Below the pieces are notes generated by a model. It made no database searches. It worked only from the letters and a program-made list of their open reading frames with translations, and was not told where the DNA came from. The position numbers and the translations under genes were made by a program. From contig OENT01000007.1 of assembly GCA_900239685.1 (NCBI GenBank), positions 310,001-374,000 of the forward strand: a stretch of DNA of 64,000 bases. The letters are read 5' to 3'. Of the stretch, positions 38,201-53,200 are shown one piece after another. This DNA comes from Rotaria macrura (lineage: Eukaryota; Rotifera; Eurotatoria; Philodinida; Philodinidae). Position 1 is the stretch's first letter; every line of letters starts with the position of its first letter.

Positions 38201-41200
38201 CAACCAAATGGTATGCCCTAGCACAACAATTCATCAATGTGTAAACATTACACAAGTCTGTGATGGGTAAGCCATTTTTTAGTTAATTAGTATATTTCTT
38301 TTCATGGAAGTTTCTTACTTAAAAAAGTAAACTTGATTGTCCTGGTGGTGGTGATGAATCACCCATATGTAATAATCATCAATGTTCCATTGATAATGGT
38401 GGTTGCAGTCATCTATGTTATCGATCACCATTCGGTGTTCTATGTCTTTGTGCTTCGGGTTATCATGTTCAAAATACCACAAATTTCAAGAAATGTGAAG
38501 GTAAGAAATATCGGTTTTTTCGAACAGTGAAAACGAATAAGTTAACATCAATGCTTCACGATTGATTAGATATTGATGAGTGTACAAGAGATCCTAATAC
38601 ATGTCATCAACATTGTTTAAATACCAATGGAAGTTTTATATGTGGATGTGATGATGGTTTTACATTACAAGCAGATGGACGTAGCTGTAAGATTGTCAGT
38701 AAGTCTACAAGTTTTCTGTTAACTTTAGTTCGATATGAGAACAGAAAATTTCAATGAATTCTCATGTCATTTGATTGAGAAAGAAGGAAAAGAGTGATGC
38801 AATCAATATGAGGATATATGCAGAATGATTCCTACGAAATCAGTGACTGTTTGCATTTCGTTATGTTGTTCTCTAGACATCATTTTATTCATAATCTGTA
38901 TAGTTTGTTTTTACACGTTTATTCATTTTATTCAAGTAAACATGTAAGCATTGATGTTTTTTTTTAAATATGATTTGGAAGAAGTGTTTATCTGGTTGAT
39001 CTCGATTATGATTTCTATATAGAATGAAGAAAAAAAATATATTTGAAAAGAAGTATATTCAGGTTTTTGAATGTTCATCAGCTCTATATTTTGAGTAGGA
39101 TTAGATTTCGATGAGTTATAGTTAAGTTACGATGAATGTAGATCTTTCATCATTTGCTCTTAAAAATTTACAAGTATTTCCATGAACCCCCTACGGAGCG
39201 TAAGACATTTCGGATACTTGTAACTTTCAATTTGAAGTTTTGACCAGTGATCAATTTTATAATTTAGAAATTATCCACTAAGATGATCACATCCTTTTTT
39301 TTCAAAATATTCATTATCTGAGAAGATCCGAATTCTAAACGAGAGGATAGAATAATTCAAACTAACGAAAATGATACGTGTTCACTTCCCTTGAATATTT
39401 TCTATGAGCGAAATTTGATGTCGAAACTCTCTGTTTTTGTCAATGTCCTTGTTCTATGATTAAGTTTTTATCAAAACGATTATAACTGTTTATTAATAAT
39501 TTATGAACATTAATACTGTTTTACATTATCTCGGTCTTATGTAGCCATCTATACATGAATATGATTTATATTTATGTGTTAGGATTACGGAACGTATCTA
39601 GCATAAAATAGACTGTGTAACTATACAACATTCTTAACCTACTTCGAAGTATGAGAAGCTTGTCTATTCGAAACGGATGTCTTTAATATAATTGATGCAT
39701 AGGGTGAAATTTCTGTAAGGAGTTTGAAGATTTTTCATGTTGAAGATAAATAAAGTTATTATGTTCGTATAGATGAATAAATAGATAGAATAAACTTTCT
39801 CATATCTCTAGATGAAACTGGTATACGTCTATTAACTATACGTCAAGCAACAATGGAATGGGTTTCACCAACATTAGGAACATATGGTCAACTTAATCTT
39901 GGTTCGAATATGCGTTATATTACTGCTTTTGATATTGATAATCGAACAAATACATATTTCTGGTCCGATTGGGTATCGAAGACAATTTATAGTCGAAGGG
40001 GAGGAGCAACTAATTATACTAAAGTAAATCTATTTTCAACACTAGAAAATAAAACCTTGAATTTCAAATCTAAGAATAATTCTAAAACTGATTTAGCTTA
40101 TTACAAGCGGCAATAGTTACATAGCTGGTATGGCTTATGACTGGATTGGACGTAATTTATATTGGACTGATTACATGCTTGAACATGTTGAAGTTTCAAC
40201 ATTCGATGGTCGATTCCGTCAAGTATTGTTTCATGAAAATTTAACAAATCCATGGTCGATTGCTGTTGATCCACGCGCTAACGCACGATATCTATTTTTA
40301 ACTGATTGGGGTAAAAGTCCACGTATTGAACGTTCTAGTATGGATGGCAAACAACGTATTAGCATAGTTAATGATTCAATTGAAATGCCAGTTGGTTTAA
40401 CACTTGATTTAATACGTGAAGAAGTTTATTTCACTGATCATCATTTAAATTTTATTGAAGTTGTTTCATATAATGGTGAAAATCGACGAAAAATTTTAGC
40501 TAATACCCACTTTTTACATGGGCCAATATCGATAAGTTTATTCGAACAATATCTTTATTGGTATGATTCAAATTCAAATGAAGTAAAACGTTTGAATCGT
40601 TTCGAACATGGAGTCAAAGCTCAGAAACATGAACGAATTTTATCACGATCAGGAATAAATGCCATGAAAATTTCACATCAAATTTATCAACCATATGGTA
40701 AATTGATTTGAAGAGAAAGAAAAAGAAATCCTAGCTTACATTCTACTTTTATTTTTCGATTCAGAAACAAATCCATGTCAACAATCACGTTGTGCACAAC
40801 TGTGTCTTCTGTCTCATAATGCACCAACAGGTTATACATGTGCATGTGCAACTGGCTTTATTCTTGAACAAGATCAAGCTTCATGTTCAAAAGGTTTTAG
40901 TTTCTTGAAAAATAATTGTTTTCTTCGGAACAATATATTGTTTGTCTTTTAAGATAATTCACCATTCATTATTTATATGAAGCATGATACTATAGGCGGT
41001 ATTAGTGTAAGACATGATCAACAATATATTGATGAAAATTCAAACTACGATGATTTATGGGAGCGTTTTGTTACTGTCACAGATCTTCAAAATGGTTATG
41101 AATTTGCATATGATGAAGTCAATGAAACAATTTATTGGACACAAGTTAAAGGTTTCTTACCTGATGGAACCGCAACAGTAAGAGATTCTATTTAGTTTAT

Positions 41201-44200
41201 TTTGAAATAAAAACTGAAATTCATTAAAAAAGAAACTTATCGATTGTTGACGTACTCAATAGTTGACAATTCTGACGTCAAAATGTGCGCTATCGAAAAA
41301 TATTTTGTTCATTCAATACGAGACGACAAATAGACTAGATTTTTGTAGAACTCATATTGTAACTGTTGAATTGAATTATTATCTAAAAGAATATTTTATA
41401 TAGTTCTGAAAGTTTCAACAAAATCGATTGTGTACACCTTCTTTACAATATATTGAAAACATCAATGGTTAACGATAGAATGATAGCTTGGTCGAACATA
41501 ACAAGTGAAATACGATCAGTTTTGTTGAAACTTGCAAGACTACTAAAGAAATGCCTATGAATAAATTTTAAAAGTCGATGATCTTAATATCATCTTGTTC
41601 TTGATCGAAACTTTCTTTCATCAACCAGAACTATCCTTATAAGTAGGGGTACGCTAGTTTTCTACTATTCTAGTCGAATCATATCCGAAACTAAAAATAC
41701 GAAACCGATCGTATCACAGAGTAAGATAGTTGCTTTCCTACGAAAGTACCAATATGGAAATTTTGGGTTGTTGTCTGAATGAAAATTTATATTCAATGAT
41801 AGCAATATTTTTATGCATCATGATTGTTCGATCATCAACACTGCGACTAAACTGACTGAATTTGTCTAACAATTTTCTATTAGACGAAATGAAAAACAAT
41901 ATTATGACGAGTGTATAATGCATGAAGACAAGCTAAATTTTGAATTTCAGTATGGAGAGTAAACTCTTTCCTTTTTTATTTTTTGAAAAAGATACTTTTT
42001 AATGTCTAATCCTTTTCTTCTTGTAAAATCGATGAAAATATTTGTCCAATTAAAATAACCAAACGGCATGTCTAAGATTATTTTCATCGAAAGTAAAATT
42101 TAAATGGATAATATTTAGTATGAAATTCGACGTATCAATTTCGATGGTACGAATGAAACTGTTTTTTACGGAGATGATGAAATTCTTATTGGCATGGAAG
42201 CTGGCACGATGCAAATTGATGCTGTTGGCCGGTAGAATAGTTGACTTTTCAAATCATCATATGTTCTTAATTTTCTTATTGATTAGTAATCTATTCATTG
42301 CTAATATTCGGCATAGTCGAATTGATGCAATATCACTCAATGGTCAATATCATACAGTAGTATTTAGTGAACATGAAAATGCTACCGGTATAATTCGACC
42401 CATAGCACTTGATCTTGATACAGTCAATGGGTATTGTTTTATTTGAAATGATTCGTATTTGACGAGTAGACTAATTTGTGTTTGTTTTTAGATATGTTTA
42501 TTGGATTGATTTTGGTGGTGGACAGATTCCAAAGAAAATAGGTCGTGTTCGTTTCGATGGACAATATCCTGAAAATATTATTGTTGATAATCTTCTACAT
42601 CCAAATTATATAACATACAATTTGGATCTGCATTGTGTATTTTGGTGTGATGTTGGTTTACAGAAAGTAAAACTAAAATTAAAAAGAAAAAAAAATCAAA
42701 TATCATAATTTTATCTGTATTCGATTTTAATTTCAATAGATTTCATATCACTGTATGGATTCAGGCGATACAAAAGTTCTTGATGTAGAAGTTCGGCATC
42801 CTCGTGGTTTTGATTTTCTTACTCATTTCTTTCCTCCAACGTCACCATTAATACGAGCTAGTGAAAACGATGATGTAACATCGACGCATTATTCATTATT
42901 TTTTGTTGATTACGAATCCGAAGGCATCTATAAAAAGTGGTTTGACCATAGTTTAAATCCTATATCGGACATTATTCCGGTACGCACGAATCAAGCAGAT
43001 CCAAGACAAGTTCGAGTTTATCCACGTTATGAAAGTCAATATTATCTTCTTGTTAATACTGATAATAGTATAATTTTGTTTTCTAGTATTCAATGCATAT
43101 TGTTTCTATGGTTCGTATTGTGAACAAATTTGTTTTCTAATCGTTTCGAATAATCGTGATGTACCAACATGCGATTGTGCTATTGGATATAAATTGAATA
43201 GTGATGGACGAACATGTTCACCTAGAAGCGAACAATACATTGTTTATAGTACACATTCATTATTGCGAGCATTCGATTATCGATCAAATGATTCAGCACG
43301 GGAAGATGTTATGCCATTGATTCCCGGTAGGATTCTTTGAAATATTTCAAAATATTTTTAGAAATATTATGATTCTTAGTCGAGATCTACTGAGATGTTG
43401 CACTTTTAAAAACGTTCCTAACATTCAAGCTCATCAAATCCGCAATGTTTGTGTTCACTGTTGAATCATATCTTATTAGTTTAAATGAAATCTTCGAAGC
43501 AGATTGAATTGATTAGTCGTTGTTGGAACATAAGATAGTTTTTCTGTTGTCATTGATTCTATGAATAACATAGCATATAGATCTGTAAGAGTACTGACAC
43601 TTGTTCAGAATCAGCCAACAGTTTCTCTATTGATATATCTGAGAAACATGCTTACAAAATTTGAATTTAAATGTTGCAAGGTAACAGTCGTGATACGTAA
43701 AATTTCCACATTTCATTATTAGTTTCTATCCTAGTATACAGCAGTGTTAAAGACGTGGCTTTGACATCGCTCACGAGTACTATTCAATGACGAATTTCGA
43801 GTGTCAAAATAGAAACAATTCAAATAATCTAAAACTTATAACATAAATTGATATTTTATCACTATACAAAACTCTACATTGAAGATGAATTTCTCTTCAT
43901 GATATTCATGTATCTTGTTTGATCGATTTTAAATCGATCAAAAATTTGATGAACATTCTTGCGTCATGGAATCGTTCAGTGTATGCCTGTAGATCATATG
44001 TTTATAATAGCATTGTTATGAAATTGATACACACATCCAATTGCATTTCCGATTAAATTCTTCCAAACTTTCTTAGGATTCTTTTTCTTCTTACAGGAAA
44101 TAATATGGAAATGATCGTAGTTCGATATGCCAATCGCGAATTGTACTGGATACATGCGAATCGTGTTATTCGTCGAGCCATTTGGACAAATAATCGAACA

Positions 44201-47200
44201 TGGAATGTAACAAATTATCTACAAATAAGTATTGGATCTCAACAAAATTTCATTCTTGGTCTTGCACTTGATTGGATTGCTGGAAATTTATATTTTTCTT
44301 ACGTATCAAATTCATATGGCCATTTGGAAGTCAATCGTCTTGGTACTGATCATCGATTGATTTTACGTAAAGGAACAAATGAATCGATTTATGCTCTTGC
44401 TGTTAATCCAAAGCGAAGGTAAAATTTCAAAAGAAAGAAAATAATAAAATATCAATATGAATGATTGTGTCTCTCTTCATCATCATGTTCTTAACCGTTT
44501 CTTCTAGATTTCTTTATTGGTGTGATCGTGGTCAACGCGTTCGAATAGGTCGTTCATTACTCAATGGTGAGAATGTCACGTATCTTGTAACCGCACAAAT
44601 TATTAGACCAGAATCAATTACAATTGATTTTCTAACTGATGATGTTTACTGGTCGGATTCCATTCGTGATACTGTTGAAGTCATTTCATGGGATGGAACA
44701 AATCGTCGAACAGTGACACGGAATATACCCAAAGCCATAAGTTTACTAATTGCAAATAATGATTTATATATTATGGATCGAGCATTTTCATCGGTAGATT
44801 TTGTTTTCTTACTTGAACGCGAGCATGCTTGCTAGAACCGAGGCATTGGTGAAAACTCTTCTTTATGACTACTTCATGTATTTCGAAAGACAATCATCTG
44901 ACAAAAAAAAGACGTGTAAATTTCTTTTTGGAAATCACTCAAATGTCTTGTAGCAAAGTTGAGTAGTCCAAGTCGAATGGTGCGCATCGCTAACTAATAT
45001 ATGGAAACAATTTTTAAAAGTCATTCTATAATTATTTATTCTGATTATGTTTCAAACAGTCATATATGTTTTTTTTACCATAGACTGAAAAGAAAAACCA
45101 ATCTGTTTGAATCATGTTTGATCATCTGTCTACTGAAATTTCGAGTCAAGTTAGACAAGGCAAAATCACAAATTTTAAGATTTTAACCAAAAAAGGTGTT
45201 AAATTTCTAATCATGAGAAGGAGTTAAAATTTGTTTTTAACGAAACTATAGGCATATTTCGATGTGAACAAATTGGTTTATCATAGAATAACTAATGAAA
45301 ATTCTTTAAGAACAAAATTTTCTTGTTTCTTCATGATCAGAAATGGTACAACTTATATTTTCGTTGAAGTTCTTAGGTTTTCATTGATTTTTACACGAGT
45401 GACTGATAGTATACTTATCGTATTCTATTTTTGAAATAAAAAATTGTTAAATTGGCTTTAATTTCTGAGAACCTTGTGAAAAAAGTCATTTTTGAATCAA
45501 AAAACATGTTTATCATCGCAATAAAATACCTTTTTCGATTGTTGTTCTACTCACAAAAAAAAATCTCTATCCTTAGAGATAATGTGTATTTAATTATATC
45601 TACTTGGAACTAAGCAGTGTGTGTGAATAAACATTAGGAATAGTTTTAAGAAATTAGTTTCGATAATTTTCGATGATATTCTGCCGAATTTGACTACGTG
45701 ATTAATGTAACGGGTTCTAGAGAATATGTCTATCTGGTCATGGTAGTTGTCTTATATAATCGTTTGTTTTTCCTTTCATATTAAAGATCATGCGAATCAA
45801 TAAAACAGTTAGTAATATGACACAACGCTTAGTAACAATATTACAATTAAAAACATTTGAAGTTGGTGGTATGGCACTATATGATGAACAATCCAATTCT
45901 GAATCTCCTTGTCAAGTATCGACCATTCGACAACGTTTCTGTGAAGATCTTTGCTTTGCCCTGCCAGATACAAGTGTACCACAATGTGCATGTGCTTATG
46001 GATCATTAAGTGTTGATCGACGAACTTGTACACGTAAGAAATTGTTTCAACAATCGAACCATAATCAGATAAGTTCTTCTCTTGTTTTCGTAGCACCTAA
46101 TGAATACCTACTTGTTGCTATGGAAAAAGAAATACGTTCTATGTCTATGGAACCACATGGTTCATCGACAAGTGCACCATGGCGTGCAATCACTAATCTA
46201 AGCATGGTCGTTGGTATTGACTTTGACTATCGTGATAAAAAAATATTTTATACGTAAATGAACTTTTCGTTGTTCTTTTAAATGTTTTCCTGGATTGGAA
46301 TTCATCTTTGTTCGTTAGGGATATTCGTGTACAAGATATATTTTCATTTGATATGGATGACCCAAATCCTCATGCAAGACAATTAATACAATCAAATGTT
46401 ACTGGTAACTTAGCTACACTATGAAATTAAACTTGCTTTGTAAAAAAATATTGAATCAAACGAAACTTTCAGGTCGTTCACAACCTGTGGGTATATCATA
46501 CGATTGGGTATCGGATCGTTTATATTGGACTGATGAACGATATGGACGAATAATATCCGCACGAAACAATGGTTCAGAAAAATTAATTATAGCCAGTAGT
46601 TCACAACCAAGAGCTATTGTTGTTCATCCATGCAAAGGGTTTGTCTTGCATTAATTTTCTCTTTGGATATTTTTTCAGAATGAACAATTAATACTCGCTT
46701 TTATTTGTTCCATCTAGATTATTGTTTTGGTCAGATGTTGGCTTTTATCCGTCGATTCGTCGTTCAACCTTAACTGGAAGACAAGTAACTTACGTCATAA
46801 CGACTAATATAAGATGGCCAAATGGATTAACAATTGATTTCGATGACGATCGTATCTATTGGGCAGATGCTTGGTTGTAAGTAATCTGTTGTAGTTGTGC
46901 GTCTGAAGAAATTTTACAAACAAGATTCTCGATAAGATTCATAAGATTTCGATTTAACTCTCTGAAAATCTACTAGCGACGAACCGTCGCTGACGATTAA
47001 TTTATTTCGGCTATTCTCACTATGTGTGCATAACTTGTTGTCAAAATAGTTCAATAAGAATTTAGTTTTTTGAGCGAGAGATTCACTGAATAAAAAAAAA
47101 TAATGACTTCTTTTGATGCACAAAAGTTCGACTATTTACATGCAGCACATTTGTAGAGACTCGTAAAAATAACAAATGGATAACAAATACCTTGAATGAC

Positions 47201-50200
47201 TTCATGCAATTACCTGTTTTTTTTATGAAGATGTTGTACTTCTAAGGGTTTGAAAAATGTTTTTCTTCTTTAAAATAAACTAGATTTTAAAAAGTTTAGC
47301 TCAAATAAAAAAAATCAACCTTTTCAGCCGCTATTAAAAATCATTTAGAAAAGTTTCATAGAAAGAAAAACGTCTTTGTCACTATTGATTATAGGGCATG
47401 GCCTATTTCCGAGATGTTTATTGTTCATGTGCTTCTACATAGTCCTCAATCGATATTGATTCATTATATTGATGATTCCCTTGTAAAATGTTTTCAGCAT
47501 ACACATAACTATGGGAACTGTTGTAAACGATTCATGGTAGTGGAGAAACGTTCGAGAAGATAACTAGGCGATAAATAGAAAAATTCTGATGTATCGGAGA
47601 TAATATAACGTAGAAATGAGATGAATTATATAACATTCCAATGCTAAATTTAGTGATCGTATTGAACGTGCATCATTAGATGGTACGAATCGAGAAGTTA
47701 TTTCAACTGTTGTTCATCCGTTTGCAATCACTGTTCATGGACATTATATTTATTGGACTGATTGGTCTCTTCGTAAGTTTATTGAATATATGAATAATTT
47801 CCAAGAAAAGCAATATTATTTCCTTCTTTCAGGTGGGATCTATCGTGCTGAAAAGTATACTGGCGCTAATATGGTTGAAATGCAAAATGATCTGCCTTAT
47901 CGTCCCATGGATATTCATGTTGTATCGGATCAGCGTCAAATATGTTCTTATTCACCGTGTAATATAAGTAATGGTGGTTGTAGTGATATATGTAAGACAG
48001 CAGCTGATAATCAAGTTGAATGTGCTTGCCCAAGTGGACTACAATTAAAATTAGCTAATGATCGACGAATGTGTGTTCGTAAGTAATATTTGATGCGAAG
48101 AGAAACAAAACGAAAACAAAAGAATTTGCCTGATTTCTCTCCTATTTAGGATTGTCATCATCATGTGCTTCAGTTAATTTCACTTGCCGTAATGGTCAAT
48201 GTATGTCACGAAGAAAAGTTTGTGATGGTCAATCAGACTGTTCGGATAGTTCAGATGAAGATACAAGATTTTGTTGTAAGAAAATTAGTCTTTCGAAAAC
48301 GAACATTAAAATCTATGATTATATTCTAGCACGTTATGCTTGTCGACCAACAGAATATCGATGTTTAAGCGGTGGATGTATACCATATGTAGAACGATGT
48401 GATCGCAAAATAGGTAAGTGAAACATAGAAAGAAGAAGAATATTTATGGATAAAACAGTTTTGTTCATCATCGTATTACTTGATTCGAATGAATTACAAC
48501 GAGGAATTAGTTGGTTGAAGAGAAAAATGACATTTCATTTGGATGGGAAAAGCTTTGCTAGAACACACTGACATTTAAGGAAATCGAAACTTTTTGTAAT
48601 AGATAGATCATGGTATTAGATGTAGTCTTAAAGGAATAAGAAGATGGTACATTTTCGAAATATTCACTTTAAAACATCAGTGTAGAGTTTTCACAAAGCA
48701 TGATTGAGGTTTAACATTTTGACTTGTTCATGTTTCGTTAAAACGTTTTGTTGTTTTTTCTCTCGGTATAGATTGTAATGATGGTAGTGACGAAAATAAT
48801 GCATTTCAACCATGTGTATATCCACAGTGTCCAGAAGGACAATTTACATGTAATAATTTTCGTTGTATTGATAATTTCAAACGTTGTAATGGTATGTACA
48901 TGTATAAACATACATAGAATGTTGTTGATTCATAGAAATGATCTACTTTTTCTTCTTTTCGATACAATAAACAGGATATGATGATTGTAATGATGGTAAT
49001 GCAACGGATGAAATCGGATGCCCATCTCGTATATGTAATCGAACGAATAGTATGAAATGTCCAAACAATAATATTTGTATTCAGCGTAGTTATTTATGCG
49101 GTATGCGACGCACAATAATAATGATATATTCTTTTTTCTTTTGTTTTTCAATGAAATCTTTTATTTCTTGGTTGTTTTGACTAGACGGTGATAATGATTG
49201 TGGTGATAATAGTGATGAAAGTACAATTTTTTGCCATAGTATTCAGTGCAATACAAGTAAACAGTTGAATTTATGGTTTCTTTTCTAAATACCATTTGGC
49301 TACTTTTTAAATCTAGCCGAATTTCGATGTGGAAACGGTCGTTGTATTCCTTATTCGTGGGTATGTGATGGTCAACGTGATTGTATAAATGGTACTGATG
49401 AACCTACTGATTGTCGTTCATCGAATCGAACATGTCCTATTGGCCTTTGGAAATGTGATAATGGTCGATGTATTAGTCCAGACCAACGATGTAATGGTAT
49501 TGATGATTGCCGGTAAATCACAGTCAACGGGAACCATTTTCAAGAACATTTTTTTGTTATATTTTTATCCTTTTTTTGTTTTCTTTTTCATACAGAGACG
49601 GAAGCGATGAAGACGAACGACATAATTGCGGTTTGTGTTCTACTTGATGATTGTATTGTAAAAAATTATGAATGCTTTTTGCAGCTGAAATCCCTTGTAG
49701 TTCAACACAATTTCGTTGCCCATCAGGCTTAAAAAATAATCAAAATTTGAGATGTCTTGATCGATCTGCTATTTGCAATGGTATCGCAAATTGTATGCGT
49801 GGAGAAGACGAAGCTAATTGTACGCGACGTAATTGTTCATCATATCAGTACGTATACACGCTGAATCGATTAATGATCATAGTGCATGTATTGGATTTTT
49901 TGTTACTTCCTACGACAAGTTGTTTCATGAAGAAACTATTCCCAGCTGTTGAATAGTATTTCAGTCACAAGACTTTGTTTCCTTATCCGAATTCAGATCT
50001 CAAATTACTAAGATATAATTGTTCTAGATTCGAAGGATGAGATAAGTAGCAGGATCAAAATAAGTTCTACTGCCTTCATGGAGCTAAGTTCCGTCATAAA
50101 ATTCTAATAATAGCTTTCGTGGAATTGTACTCTTGCGTGATGTAACTGCCGCATAGCACTATAGTACGAGCAGTTCGTAGAAATCTACGACATTTCGGTG

Positions 50201-53200
50201 TTTGCGTTAGGCCGAGCTTTCACAGAAAATTCCAAATTAGATCTTGTTACACATACTTCCTGACGACGGTCCCTTTCGTAGGACGAAGATTTTAAAACTA
50301 CTCTTTCTTATCAGATTTCAATGTGCTAATGGCCTTTGTGTACCACGTTCCTATGTTTGTGGTAAGTGAGTTTTTTTTGTAACAAGTCTCTGTCATCATT
50401 GTTTCTTTTTTGTTTGTAGACCATGACAATGATTGCGGTTTGTTTATTTCATCTTCATAGTTTGTTCTTCAAAACAAGAACTTTTATTATAATTTTTTAG
50501 GAGATGGATCAGATGAACCAACATCATGCTGTAAGAATTTGTGTATTTTTTTGTTATTTCTATTTGATATTCTTGTATTTTTTATTAGCGTCACAATATC
50601 GAAACTGTACTAGTACGGAGTATCGTTGTGAAAATGGACGGTGCGTAGCTCGATCGGCGACCTGCAATGGATAGTACGTAATTTGTTTATACATTCATTC
50701 GTTCTCAATCAGGTAAATAGTTGCTCACAATGTTCATCTTTTTTCTGTGTTTAGCAATGATTGTCATGATAACTCCGATGAAAAACCAACATTATGCCAA
50801 ACAGAACAATGCCCATCAGGACTATTTCAATGTCGAAATAAAGAATGCATACCCTACGAGGTTGTTTGTAATGGTGTAAGAAATTGTACTGATGGAAGTG
50901 ATGAACCAGCTAGTTGTGGTAGGCATTCAAAACTCACTATTTGTACCATTCAATAATACACAAAGTGTATGCCGGTCTTTTGAATGTAGGTGTTAATGAA
51001 TGTGCTTCGCCAATTTTAAGTGGCTGTGAACATGGTTGCGTGAATACGCTTACTTCATTTCGATGCACATGTCGAGCTGGTTATAAGCTAGCAACGAATC
51101 AGAAGAATTGTTGGGGTAGGAAACTGAAATATTTAAGAATCAGTTTAAGCGTTAAAATTTTTCAATAGTTTTTAATGAGTCAATCTATCGATAGATTCGA
51201 TACAGAATCGATGATATTTATCATCGAAGTATATATTTACTGTATGAGAAATTGTGGCAAGACTAGTTCGAAATCTAATCTAGATGATACATGTGCGTAA
51301 TTTATGTTCGAATCATGTTACTGAATTCTTTTTCTTATCATCCAACTTTGCATATATGTCAAAAGAAAATTCGAAGTAGAATTTTACCTACAGATAGCTT
51401 CAATATCCTTGTATAATTTCACGAAGTATCCATGGAAAATAGTCTTTCTTTGAAGAGATATACAAATATCGTTGATAAAATTAGAAAGAATATATGAGAG
51501 TACAATCAGTAAGAAACCGATGATTCGTTTCTTGCTTAAATTCTCATTCTAGCTTGGCAGTATTTTAACGACATAGTCGAAGCTATAATCTAAGAATAAT
51601 GGCGTACTTCAGTCATACACGCATCGATGTTAGCCATCGAAGTCATATTTATTGATGCAAAGACAAGAATATTGAATTTTAAAGATTTTAGAATACGATG
51701 AAAATTGTTAAATTATACTATAAAATATTTAATCAATATTTAGATATCAATGAATGTATCGAAACCCCAAGTGTTTGTCAACAATTTTGTGAGAATACAC
51801 CAGGTATGATAGGTTTCAACTGTTTAATTCCTAATCGTTTTGTTCTTTTTATCATGCTAGGTGCTTATACATGTAAATGTGCATCTGGCTATGAAAAAGG
51901 CATCGATGGACGTACTTGCTATCGATTAAATCGTAAGTTCTTGTTTTTCTTATCTACGTAGTAGTGACGATCGTGTAAACTAAGATCTTTTGATTGAAGC
52001 CACATTCAACCATCCGAAACATTTCATAATAATTAAAAGTAGTGCAACCGAATTTCTATTCAAGGAATTTCGAAACTGTATCATGATTATTTTTCTGAAT
52101 TTTGAAACTCCGTTGTATCGATATGTATGTTGAATTTCTAACAGTAATAGCATGCTCTATATCAATCAAGTTATTTATAGAATGTGACTCATAGAGAAAA
52201 GCTTCTTGTAGTCGTAAGAAGTCTTTTTCGTTGATTCAATCTTAGTTTAAACTTTAAATTGCACTACGAAGTAGTTCTCACGTAGAAAACATTTTGATTT
52301 GTATTTAGGAACAATTGTTCCAAATGTCTTCTATACAAATAAATATTATGTTCGTGCCATTGGTCTTGATGAACAAGTTGAAATGACTGTTGCACGTGGT
52401 TTCATGGAATTATCCGGCATAGCTTATGATTGGAAAGAACAAAAATTATATGTTGGTGATAGGCAAGCGGGTAAAATTTATCGAATGAATTTCAATGGAA
52501 CACAATCAACAGTTATAATGGAAAGTAATTCGATACGTTATTTACGACAAATAGCTGTCGATTGGATTGGCCGAAAGCTATATCAATTAACGGGTGTACC
52601 AGAGCTTCGTGTTAGTGAATTAGATGGGCGTTATGCAATAAAATTAATTGATTCAAGATATTTAACGCAACCGAATTATATTGCTCTTGATCCATTAGCT
52701 GGATATTTATTCTATTCTGACTGGGGACAACCACATATTGGACGCATTAATTTAGATGGAAATAATTTTGTTAAAATAATCGGTACCGATACAGCTGGTC
52801 CATTAGGTTTAACAATTGATATAGTCACTCAAAGAATATTTTGGATCGATAGACGATTACAAAGATTAGAGTAAGTTGATCATATAAACATTTGCCATGT
52901 ATGCCGTAGCTTTAATAGAATAAGAACGTATTATTTATGCATGATTAAATATGAAGCGAAAATTGGAAACCATATTATCTATTGAACGAACTCGTCTCTG
53001 GCTAGAAGAGTTCGAATTCGTCCATTTCATATTGAGTAACAACCAAAACTTTCACTATAAATTATTCCGGTTCAAGAATGGCTCCACGTTGTTTTCTACT
53101 GATTGATTAGACTTTTTTGTGACCTATCGTTTTGCATAGTTCCAAATATTTCAGGTACTTTCATAGTTAGCGATTGACGAAGATATGTAAATCTCATAGA